A DNA stretch of 64,000 bases from Lojkania enalia. Lineage: Eukaryota > Ascomycota > Dothideomycetes > Pleosporales. The stretch's first letter is position 1. Every line of letters starts with the position of its first letter. Below the pieces are notes generated by a model. It saw only the letters and a list, made by a program, of their open reading frames with translations, made no database searches and was not told where the DNA came from. The stretch spans positions 62,001-126,000 of the forward strand of contig ML986663.1 in NCBI GenBank assembly GCA_010094045.1, written 5' to 3'. The position numbers were made by a program, and so were the translations under genes. Below are positions 32,488 to 43,900 of the stretch, piece by piece.

Positions 32488-35400
32488 TTACGCCACGTAA
32501 TACAACTTCATGGCGCTGACCACCCGCTTCCTACAAACAGGGCAGTTCTCCACCCGCCTTGCACACGGCAAACAAGCCACCACATGTCCGCAGTCATAGA
32601 ACGCTGCATCTGCACTCTCTTCCCAGCAGATTCTGCACAACCTCTCTGTCTCTTGCGCATTCTTCCAGTGAGTAACGCCCTCGCCAAACCTCTTATCGTT
32701 CTTCCACCCTCCAACATACGTATTTCCAGTGGCGGCTTCGACAAAGGTTCCGGTACCATGTTGCTGATTGGCAACCCATTCGCCATCATACGTATCGCCA
32801 TTCTGGAAGGTATATAGGCCATGTCCATGGCGCTGGGAGAGCCGGAAGGAGCCTTCATATGTGGCGCCGCTGTGGTAGATACGCGTACCGTGACCGTGTC
32901 TGTGGCCATTCTTGATCTCGCCCTTGTAGTACTGGGATGAGAAATAGTTGTACGTGAAGTGGCCATTCAGCCGGCTAGGGAAGTTTCGTAATTGCGCACG
33001 ATATGCTAGGAAGGCTTGAGGATCAGCAAAAGCCGCTTGGGCAGCGAGAGCACTGCGTTGCTCTTCATTCACGGGGAATGATGCGATAATAATTGTTGTA
33101 TTATGGAGTTCATTACTCTCGAACGACTTCCGAGCACGGATGGGATGTGCAGATGTCAAATCTTCCTCTTCAAAAAGCTCAATTTTTTTGTCAGAAGGCA
33201 GACCAAGTAATGAAGTGATGGTATTATCAACTCTAGCAGCTTTCGGAGCAATATAAGAACCACGAGATTGGAGAGTCTGCGTTTGCGGATCGAAGAATTT
33301 GATAAAAAAGTAGATTTCTTCTGGCGGTGGAGGTGGAGGCGTAGTCTGTTGAGATTGCTGTACCGGTGGCGCGGGTTCAGTAGGAAGAGCGGCTGGTGGA
33401 GGTGGCAGGGGAGGATTCTCTTGCGTGCCACTCATTTCTGTGTCGGTCGGAGCAGTAGGGTTGGGAATAACAACATCTACTGCTGGGGGATCCGCAACAA
33501 GATCAGTATCCGCAGAGACTTCTACTTCTACTTCGATCATCGCCGTGTCAACAAGCTCTGTAGTATCCTGAGCAGGAGGCTGCGTCTCCTGTTGTTGTGA
33601 CTCTGACCGTTCGGGTATTGATTCATCCGGCTCGCTCATTGGCGTGTCTTCCGGAGGCGATATGACTGGTACTTCAGGTGCAGGAACATCATTAGTAGGG
33701 GGAGCTTCAGAGACTGACGCCTGAGATTGCTGCGCTGGTTCTGGTGATTTTGGCTGTTCCTTCGATAGTTCGGGCAGATTAGCATAGTCAATCACATGGA
33801 TCCAGATGCGGTATGCTGTCCACGAATATGGGTAGTCCTGAAGAGCCCAGACCTTTGACTCATCCGCATAATGATCAGTGCTACCACACGAATACTCGAT
33901 TTTTCCGGTTCCTAATAGATTGGGTCGCGCGTACATTCCTCTTATCGCGTCAAGGAACCAGAATTTAATCTGGCGGGGATCTTTGATGTCCTTCACAGCG
34001 GCAGCGAGCTTGTCTCGGATCTCTCTGCAACCATCTGTGGCTGCTAGTTGCACGGAATAAACAAGCTCAGAAACTCCAGTCTGCCACTTTGGGTCGTATG
34101 CATCGAAAATTCCTGGGCCTTCATGCTGAAGAAAGGCTCGAGAATCGATAACTTGAAATGAGTGAACCTTTGGTAGAGCGATGTCTGATGGTTTGACTTC
34201 CTGCTGAGCGTCTGGTGTCGGAGATTCAGCAGGATGTGGCGGACTGGAAGAAGGCGGAGGTGCACTTGAAGCTCGCTGCTTTTCGACTTCATTAAGGAGC
34301 CACTCCGGTACTTGCCATTTTTCGGAGTCAGGCTGCGACTTAAAGGCTAGTTGTGTTATGTCGTCTCGTACATACATAACAATGTATGCAATGGGTTCAT
34401 TACCAATGACCTTTTCTCCCCCATTTTTTCCCTCGTGCGCATCTATAGCCTGTCGCTTGGTCAAGCATTTGACCATATTCTCTTCCCTCGCATCTGTATA
34501 ACTATACCATTTAGTGCCTGGACCCTCGGGTCGAAGAACCGGATGGTAAAGATATGACTGGAGAGTCTGCTTATGAACTATAAAACCGTACAAGGTATAC
34601 GATGTTCCCTGAATATTAATATGGTCATCAAGGCGGACCTTGTTGAGCAGCTTCACATATGACCGTGATGCCATATCAAATTCTTGTCGTTCCAGCTCGA
34701 TGGTCAGCAGTTGCGGTAGCGGTTTCCCAGGATCGGTAAAGTGTGTGGCCTTATTTATAGCTTCTTGCATGCTGCTGACGCCTATGACAGGCGCTCGATA
34801 ATTGGGCACTCCGGAAGCATAATTTCGCTTCTCGCCGAAGAGATTGTTCAAGATATTGGTGTACGGTGTGTCCTGCAGCTCTTCCTCGATCTTGAAACGC
34901 AAAATTTCCCATGTCTCTATAACGTCTAGTTTGTCTTGGCGTTCATGGATCCCATACCACTCTAAGGCATCCATTAGGTCATCGAGACCGACGGCTCCAG
35001 ACCCGGGTTTAACTTGTGTACGGAGCATATAAAGAATTTTTTGAAGAGCGCTAATGAGTGGCTTTGGCCGAACAAACGCATCCTTCTCAGGGTCCGGGAC
35101 TTGGAAGTCGTACAAGAACTCTCTAAATGGCTTAAAAAGTAACCATGATGCAACTGCAGATATCATATTACCACCAGGAGCACTAGTACCTTCACCTAAT
35201 GCTATCGACTGAAGTCCTGTCATCGCAAAGCTATCCCAGGGATTATCCCGGCTGTGATGTTCCCACAAGCAGTTTGTCTCGTCGTTGATGATACGGATAT
35301 AGCCCGTGAAGGCGAGCTTGTCATCCCGTAACATTGCTTGCCGTTGGCCTCGGATGCGATGTGGAATATCATAGTACGGCCCGTGAAATCGCGTCCAGCC

Positions 35401-36695
35401 CCAGTCAGGGGACCCGGTGCAGAATCGGTGCAAGCATGTTCGAGAAATATTGACCCGCGGTTCACTAGGATTGTATAGAACAACTGACACCTGGGCAGCT
35501 ACACTTTTTCGTTTTGGAACTGATCTCGAACCAAGTAGAGGTAGAGGCGCATGCTGCGGTTCGCTTACGACTGAGCCAGTGTCGGTTGCTCCATCTTTGG
35601 TCGACGCCATTTCTTCGTCGTCCCTAGAACCTTCTTCACTCGCCTTCACATCCTCTTTCTTAACTTCTTTGTCGTGGACACTAAGGCATTCCACGTAAAC
35701 ACTGAGGTAGTCGGAATCGTTGCCTTTCGGATAAAACTTTATCTGCCAATCATATCCCCCAATGCTGACGACTTGCGATTTCATGACTAGATCCCTGTTG
35801 GGCATTTCCTTCGTACCGTTGTAATGCTCGATTAGCCATTCAATTCGACCGCTTGCACCTGGGGTGAACTCAGGTTCGTCGAGGGGCACAAAAGCCTTCT
35901 TTTCCCAATAGTCATGATCTAGAGCGCTCACTTCCACACTTGCCTCGATCTCTTTCAATTCGGCCTCATCTGGAGAAGATGTGTCTTCCTGAATCGGGTG
36001 CCATGGCTGGCCACCATCGTCGTCATCAGATGAATCCGAGTCAGACCGGACGGGCTCGACAGGCGGCGGTGGAGGCTGGAGGCTTGGATCTATAGGCGGA
36101 GGTGGTTCTACCGGAAGCACGTTCTCTGGTAGCGGCTGCACAATGTTAACACTGTGCAATCGGGAGCAACAAGCCAACTTACCGGATCCTCAATACTTGC
36201 TACGTCTGGCGGTCGATTATTACTACCTGGTGCATCTTGGGAGACTCCATTGGGAGCTGGAGAGCTTGGAGTGACACCGGGAGCCCCATTTGGATCAGCT
36301 GAGCCATTCGGTAGTACAAGGCCTTGGCTGTTGTCCGGCGTGGTGTCCATGGCATCTTCGTCTACGGCAGCAACCTCCACAGCGACGTCGCTCGCGGGAA
36401 GAGCGTTGCTTCTATTTGTATTTGCATCTGTGTGTCCGTTTGTCAAACCGCCGGAGTCTTGCATCTGGGCATCTGCGTGCCGGTCATGGTTCTGTCCTGT
36501 GGGAGGCTGTAATGTGGTGGAGGTGGACATATCAACGTCTTCAGCTGCTGCTGCTGGTAGTGGTGGCGGGGAGGATACGGGGGTCTGCGCGTGGTGCAAG
36601 TGGTTTGGTGATTGAGGCGGCGATGAGAAGGATGGCGAGGACGGCGACTGCGCGTGCTGTCCGAAGAGGAGGGGAGGCGGCTCGACAATGCTCAT
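32488..36695 (-). CDS. MATH - USP7-like pseudo-deubiquitinase - MORN - RING protein, 1386 aa
   Basis: Exon 1 is 36695-36183 and exon 2 is 36135-32488; the 47-nt intron GTAAGT...GCAG has a GTTAACA branch point. Residues 1-255 are disordered (Pro/Asn/Asp-rich, an acidic Ser-Asp run). A USP7-like MATH domain follows (about 265-465). PWDSFAMTGLQS then aligns with the entry of the USP7 catalytic domain, and LTKRQAIDAHEG with its C-terminal end. The Cys box is replaced by LGEGTSAPGGNMISAVASW (no GxTCYMNS cysteine). The His box reads SYLYHPVLRPEGPG, where USP7 has a GHY motif, so the fold is probably inactive. After acidic, Pro-rich linkers come about four MORN repeats (YYKGEIKNG, YEGSFRLSQRHGHG, YDGEWVANQQHGTG, YVGGWKNDKRFGEG). 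The C-terminus is a RING finger (CRICWEE, DCGHVVACLPC, CPVCRKR). Fungal genomes annotate such genes as MATH and UCH domain proteins. A ubiquitin-ligase role is inferred. Confidence 0.85.
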
Positions 36696-37709
36696 CGCGG
36701 CGGCCTTGTGTGCGGGCTTATGTGGTGAGTGCTAGCATATATAACTGAATGGAGAAAGGGTAATGCAACGAGGGCGATTATGTAGAGCAGGTAGCCGAAA
36801 GTGAATATATAAGATGTGCGGTGAGGGAGCGTGCGGGTGGAAGGGAAGCTACGGCTTAGCTTATCGTGAGCTCGATTAAGCTCTAGCAACGACGAGGCTG
36901 TTGGCTCGAGGACGCAGCTCCGAGCGGCAGATGAATAATGAGAGATGCAGTGGATAGGATACGGACTTGAGGAGTCAACGGCGAGAGACAACAAGCAAAA
37001 AGTCGGAGTCGTGGCGCGGGCTTTATGGCTGGCCAGTGACTGCCTATGAAGTGTACAGCTGTAGTTGCCTGAGTGAGGCTGCGCTAGCGAGCTCTCCCCC
37101 GCGTCCACTTGCGAGGAACGGGTTAACGGTTCACCCTTGAACTCGCCGCCAGCAGCCCTTCGTTGCGGCTCTAGCTCCCTCGCGTTGTTAGATACTATGG
37201 CATCGGTGGCGATCGGCGTCGCACCTCAGCCGCTATGTCAGCGTACATCGCTGTTTGCTCATAACATCGTACAAAGGTACATCCATCTTGAGATCAGGCA
37301 GAGATGCTCTTCTTTCCATTCTGGGACTAGCACGTTCCACCCTGTCCACCCTGACCCTGACTGGCTAGGTGGGGGCCACATGGCGGCCTGCTGCGTTGCG
37401 TGGGCGTGAGTTGGAGGGCATTAGGCATACATTATGCTCACGTCCAGTCCATTCAGGGGAATAGTTCACCGACTGCGGCTCTCTTTCAGCCGACGAGACC
37501 TGTGTCCTGTGTGCCTCAACCGGGACTTTGCAAATCCAAAAAAATCTTTTCTCATTTGCATCGTCTACTCTACATACTGATCAGATTTGGACACACACAT
37601 GCCTATGGGAGAATTGTGGCCTGCTTGCTGTAGTAGAATCCAAATTGATTCCACTTGCTCTAATTCTAACTTTATATAGACCAGTATCTGCCATAATCTC
37701 TAACCTATG
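36696..37709. promoter_or_regulatory. 1-kb upstream region of the MATH/RING gene
   Basis: Lies between the MATH/RING start and the 3' end of the deoxyhypusine synthase gene, both on the minus strand, so it is the likely promoter of the former. Open frames here look composition-driven. No other feature is supported. Confidence 0.4.
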
Positions 37710-38991
37710 CTACTTTTCTACTTGTGTAGCCTTGGCGAAAGTCGCTGCTACAATCAGTGGGAAAACAATAGTAGCCTCTGCGTAGACCTTCACGCTGTCA
37801 GCATTCGCCCTGATCTTCCCCCAGCTGACTGCTTCGTCCGGCCTCGCTCCCGCGTCGCTGCCGTCAAACTCCTGAGCGGTGTTGATGTACACGGCACTCT
37901 CTGCCCCATTCCGCATCAAGCACGCATTCGCGATATGATGCTTGATTACGCCACCACCGAGAGTGATCATTCCGACTCTCCTTGCTCTTACAGCAATCGT
38001 GTTTAATTTTCGGATATCTTCGACGATGTCTATTCGAAGCTGTTCCGGCGATGATTTGAATGTGTGGAAGTACAGCATGTCTCCAAGACTCCCGTCAGTT
38101 AGTGCTGGACAAAAGACTGGTATGCTGTTCTTCCATGCCCAGTAGTAGACGGACCTCTCATCATCAATCTCCTTCCCGAGGCGGTTAATGACCCTACTGG
38201 GTGTCCAGTGAATGGGTTCCTCTGTCTTCTTGCTAGCCTCTTGCTCTTCGAGCATCTTGTCAAGAATAGGCACAACCCAATCTTCGAAGGCACAGTAGTT
38301 GCTATTCGGAACAAATAAGTTACCAATTCGGTTCATGCCTTTTGCGCGGAGGCTTGCCCCTGGCGCTGCAAATGATCCAAGGTAGGTTGGGGCGAGGCAT
38401 TTAATAAAGTCTTCCTCGACGCCACCAGCGGTCGTAACGATGGCCGCCACATGCTTGTGCTGAACGAGGTAGCGAAGGGTTTCTCGCAGGCCAGAGGAAA
38501 TTAAATTCGATGTATAACCTAGAAATATCGTTGTCTTATCTGCTGTTTCAGGGTCCTTCCACGTGCGCTATCTAGTAGTTAGTGAGAAACCCTTGGGCAA
38601 GATGAGGTGGCGATGTCAAGGCCCGGGTTAGTGAAATGTTATCCCCGGCTAAATTGTTTCGCCATTACGGGAGGAACGCAGGGATGTTTGAAGTGGAGCT
38701 GCAGCCTCGTGGCCGGTCTCCGTCGCCAGCCGGCACCATATGAGATTTTCGTGGACAACTCACCATCTCGTTAATGATTCGCACCGCCTCTCCCATCAAG
38801 GTTGCCTGGAAGCCCATATTCGCCATGCCACCCACCAGCTCCTCGACAGTAATACTGCGCTGAGCATAACTGTTGAAGTCTATGCCCTGCACCTCTTTGG
38901 ACCCCTCAGGAACAGTCTCGGATGGCTGTAAGACCGCATTAGTCGCGACGGATGGAGCCGCTGCTATCGCATCATGATTGGCGGCCGACAT
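37710..38991 (-). CDS. DYS1: Deoxyhypusine synthase
   Basis: Exon 1 is 38991-38764 and exon 2 is 38567-37710, giving 361 aa; the 196-nt intron GTGAGT...ATAG is much longer than most here. The start [13 protein letters not shown] (38991) is preferred to the in-frame ATG at 39036. Sequence is highly conserved: [20 protein letters not shown], then [60 protein letters not shown], and the catalytic-lysine motif SWGKIR (Lys ~327). The enzyme transfers the aminobutyl group of spermidine to a lysine of eIF5A, the first step in making hypusine. It is essential in fungi studied. All expected active-site motifs are present. Confidence 0.95.
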
Positions 38992-40901
38992 GATTGTGAA
39001 GTCTGGAAGGATGGCCGAGCACTGTGGAGTCCACACAGAGGCCTAAGGAAATCGCGTGATTATGTAATGAGAGAGTGTATGCGCGGAAATAATCTTTAGT
39101 GGTTTGAAGCTGGCATTCTGTGTTGTTTTCCGGTAGTGTCACGCGTATCGGGGCTTTTGCCACCGAGAAAAAAAGGAACCCTGGGACACTCAACGCACAA
39201 AGTACAATAGTGACAGCCGCTACGACTGCAGGGCCCAATCAACAAATCAAATTCGGACCGTGATGATGTTGAGTAGCTGTAGGCACGAAGGATGCTTTGA
39301 GCATCTGAGATCCGATCTGAAGAATTCGAGGCAAAATTGGGCGAGATGCCGCACGCCGCCGGGCTGTCCGCAAATGGCAATCCAAGCGAGATCCTTTGAA
39401 GAAGCCACCGCCCGCACGGGACGCTGATCGCGCACCAGCCGGCCCACCACTCAGAGGATGACGGCCAGGGCAAAGGCCGCGACACGCCTAGCACGTATCC
39501 TCGATGGCAGCCTGGGGTGCTGCAGCAGCAGTGGAAGGCGTCTCGAGTGACCTTAGTAGCGACGCGCGACGGATGTTGTGGTCTTCAACGATGCTTCGAT
39601 GGGATAGGACCGTGCAGCTTTGCGCATTTGAGACGTTTCACTGCGACCAGGGGCCGCCCCCGCGTGAAGAGCCAAATTGGCCCATCTTCAAAATGACGGC
39701 CAATCAGACACCGGGTGTCAGCAAAGAATGGGAATGCACCGCTAACCCGATTGTACCCCAGGGCAGTGCGCCGTTACTGGATTACCTTGCTTGTGCAGAG
39801 CCGACGCACGCTGGGCCTGGAGTTCTCGTGCGGCCTCTCCTCTCCTTCTTCACATCCTCACGTTCTGACGACGACTTCTCGACATGTCCCCAGCGTGCAT
39901 CGGCTCGCAGCTCGGCTAAGGTCGCCTCGCCTCCTCATTACCATCTCTTTCGTCGCCTCACGTCCCGGGCGCGTTGCTGTGAAAGAATAGCGGCGCCACG
40001 TCAACGGGGGGTGTGAACGAGACTTCTCCAGCCTCGATCCGGCCGGGTTTGCCTACCGCGTAGTGCAACCGCTCAGGACGACGACTAAAGCGCCTCGAGG
40101 CGGCTGTCGGCGGTGTCTAGCGTTGCTTTCGAGCCCACGAAGACGTTTATCGGGCGGTGGCAGCAGCAGCAGAAGGCGATCGTTGAATCTCAGCTCCAGG
40201 CTCGGCGGCTGGTTCCACTTGCCCAGGTGTGGATCGGGTTTGATGCGGCTGCAACTGCACCTCCCCAGCGCGCTTTCCTCAAATCCAACATTCGCCAGCG
40301 CACAGACCGCGTTCTAAATAAGATTCTGCGCTAGTGCTTTTAGCGGATCCGAGCTTGTCATCCATCACCTCAAAGCACAACACCTTCGATATCGACACCT
40401 CACATTTAACGGCCCTGCGCGACCACGGTTTCCATCGAGCTATACAGCAAATACCCAGTACATCTGCCTGTCGCTTTCGGTATCCGCACCTCATCCGCGC
40501 CCTTGTCCCAGGAACTCGGGTTGTGTTTTGCCCTCACCACGTGGGCATAAGGAGACAACCTTGCTGAGGCCAAATCCCATCGGACGTCCCTGTTAACCGT
40601 CCACCGTACTAACTCATCAATATAACCACAGATCCGTACTATCATTGTGCGGAGGGAGAAAAATACCTTGTCTTTTCCGCGAATCAGTGCAGCATCAGTG
40701 CAGCATTCTTTTCTTCGATCGCTGTTCTGGAATCTAGTTTTCTTCCAATCATTGGTCTGACGCCTTCACCGCTTTGAATTCAAGTGCGAAATCGCATTTA
40801 ATCTATAATAAACCGGAGTTTCTCCGACTGAGCGAAACAAAACCTTGGAAGCACCGTCCACATGTGTTGTGTAAAAAAAAATATTTGCATCCAACCCCAA
40901 G
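38992..40901. promoter_or_regulatory. 1.9-kb divergent promoter region DYS1/SNT1-like
   Basis: Long, relatively GC-rich segment between two divergent starts. Open frames at 39504-40016 and 40063-40334 lack protein-like character. It probably contains a long 5' leader for the corepressor gene. No specific site is claimed. Confidence 0.4.
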
Positions 40902-43900
40902 ATGTCTTCTTCACGATACCCGGACAACAGGTATCCGCGCGAGCGCGAGCGGTCACCATACCGGGACCGAGACAGAAGATCCTCAGTCTACGGAGGTGGG
41001 TATCTTTCAAGAGGTAGCGACTCGAATGGTAGACCAAGTATGGACTCCAGTGCATTTCCTTCTAGAGATGTTCCGCGTGGTCCAAAAGCAACTGGAGATG
41101 CACCGAGAGGACCCAACCCAGGACCGCCATCTGGCATCCCTTCTGGGCCTCGTGAAGGGCGTGGACGAGGTTTTGCGGGCCGAGGTGACGGCCCCTTGTT
41201 AAGGGATGCTCCGCCGCTGTCGAATAATATTCGAGATCGGGATCAATGGAGGGCTGATCGTGATCGCGACCGTGACAGAGATCGTGACAGAGATTTTGAT
41301 CGAAGAGAAAGGCGCCCATCTCCCCGTGGACGGTCTCCAATTCGTGATTCGCGCGATTCAAGGGATTTTCCTAGGGACCTGGACATAAGTCGAGCGAGGC
41401 GAAATTCACGAGACGGGCCGCCATCAGCAAGCTCAACTTACTCTGATCCTCCGCTTGGGAGTGCTTCGTCTTACCGTGGTAGCGGGATAGGCCGGGGGCG
41501 CGGAGGTGTTCGAGATTTCGGTGGAGACTTTCGAGGCCGTGGGAGGGGCTATCATAACGAAGATCGTGACCGGCACCATGACACGCGCGATAGAATTCCG
41601 GATCGTTCCTATAGACCACGTAGCCGATCAAGAGAACCGCTACGCCGAGACCGGGATATTCGCGATGACCGAGACTTCGACAGACGTGATCGCGACGAAC
41701 GCAGGTTTGACCGAAGAGAAGATGACCGGCGCGGCTACGACTCTTATATAGGCCCGGGCAGCTCGCTAAAATCTAGCTTGCGAACTATGGATACACATCG
41801 TCCCAGCGCGAACGTTGACTCTCGTCACGTGATAGTGACCCCTACCGGGCCTTCAACACCACACGGTTCTCATCATCCATCGGTGGGCGATCGGTTAGGG
41901 CCACCGGCGGACACATTTTCTCGTCGTCCATCTGTTGCAGCCGAGCCTTTAGGTGCGAAAGACGCGAGACGTGAGTCAGACAAGAATGATCTCTTGGCGA
42001 GCCGTGTGGAGGCTTCAAAAGATAGGTATGCTCCGCGGGCGTCGTCTCCGCCAGCCGCAGTTCCCGCGTTTGGTCACTCCCATGTCTGGAGAAATCCTGC
42101 GCTGGATACCAAACCGACTGCAGCTATACATACTGCTAAGCCTATCCTAACTCCATCGTCGACTTCTGTAACATCAGCCCCTGTAACAGCATCAGCATCG
42201 CCAGCCCCTACAATATCAAAACCTAGTATTCCATCCGGCCTATCCACAGCCCCTCCAACCGGACCAAAGGCAGACAGAGTCCCTGAACGCCCACAGCCGG
42301 AAATCCAGAACCAAGACACAAGGCCGCCCGCGATCGAGCATTTGCGAACTGAGCCATCTTCCCGTCCTACCCCAACTTCGACACATAATATAAATGGCCC
42401 ATCTTCTGAAGGAGTTGAGCCAAAACCTGCAGTCCAATCTCCAGTAAACTCGCCGCCTTTGGGGCCAGGGACCCGGCCTCGACCTCTGCCAACCGGCCCC
42501 CAAGCCACGCTCCGGTTGAACGTGTCTCCTTCTTTCTCCAGGCCTCCACAGCCACCATACACAACGCGGGAAGCATCACCCACTGCAATTCCGCTGGGAC
42601 CACGAAACCCAGCGACAATAAGCACGTCACCGAAAAATGTACCAGTCAACATCCCAACAGGCCCAAAGGCGGACAGAACGAATCAAATGGCAACCCGCCC
42701 GCAGATGTATCCTCCGCCTGATCGTTCTCCCTTCTCAGCTTCACGGTTACCCCCAGGAGTCGGCCTTCCCAAGAGTAATCAGTGGGTTAGGCCAGGTCTT
42801 AATACAAGAACACAAATCATTCCTACAAAGCGTGAATTTCCTAATGAGGACCGAGATCGACCTTTTGGTACGGCCCCTAAAGCTCCTAAGCTTGAAAGCG
42901 CCTACCCATTAGGAGACATATCACGCCATGACCATCAGAAGCCCGAATCTACCACCTCTCGACCCACTAGTGAACCCGCAGGTCCCCGTGACCGAACTTC
43001 ACTCGCTCAACCTCCCAAACCGCCTTCCCCCAAACCCTCACCCGTTAAGAACCGACGAATGTCTGACGTCTCTATGACTGATGCTTCTCCCCGTGCTGAG
43101 AAACCGCCTATTTCAGCTGCTTCTTCCGCACCTGAGGTCATGGAGGACTCAGATGATGACCTTGATCTCGACGAGGCAGATTTTGCTGAGTCAGAGGCCA
43201 AGTATACCAGAGAGAAGACGATTCTAGAGTCAAAGCGTGTGGACTTGAGTATACGGAGTTTACGTGCTACCACTCCACTTCAAGACGTTATGATGCTTGC
43301 CTGTCTCACTATCGAACATCTTCCTCAGCACCAGCCTAAAGGAATTGATGAGGAGATGACATCCCCACCACATTTACAGCAACCACCTGACAGTACAACA
43401 ACAGAGCTACTTACCCCAAGGGCTGAGGAATTAACAGACATGGTCATAGTAGAGAAGCCAGTAGCTCCAGCTACAAGGGCCTTGCGATCGCGGCGGGAGC
43501 TTTCTACCGAGCCAGAAATAGAGCCTGATCTGAGTTCCCTTCCTTACCTTGGATCTGGCCCGCCAACGCCCTTGTCCGATCAGGGCCAGGATCGACCACG
43601 GTTTTCGGAGTCGGTCGTTCTTGCGATTCGGAGTAATCTGAAGAAGGACATTATCTCCGAGGCTCCATTGGAAGAGGTCCTAAGGCAATATGCAGCTGTT
43701 TACAAGAGCTGGCGGCTTTCTATTAGGGAGATAGATGACGAACGTGAGTCGGAAGAGCAAGACCGGCAACACTCTGCCGAACCGGGAATGAAAGTCACTA
43801 CTCCAGACGTGCAGAGTTCTGCTATGGCAGCAATTATGGACGCCCAACCTACATTGGGACGTCGAGGTCACGGAAGAGGGTGGGCAACTGAATTGGAGTT

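Noticed and set aside
39504..40016. 170-codon plus-strand ORF between DYS1 and the corepressor
   Set aside because: GC-rich composition-driven frame with no domain, no splice continuation and a position in a divergent promoter.
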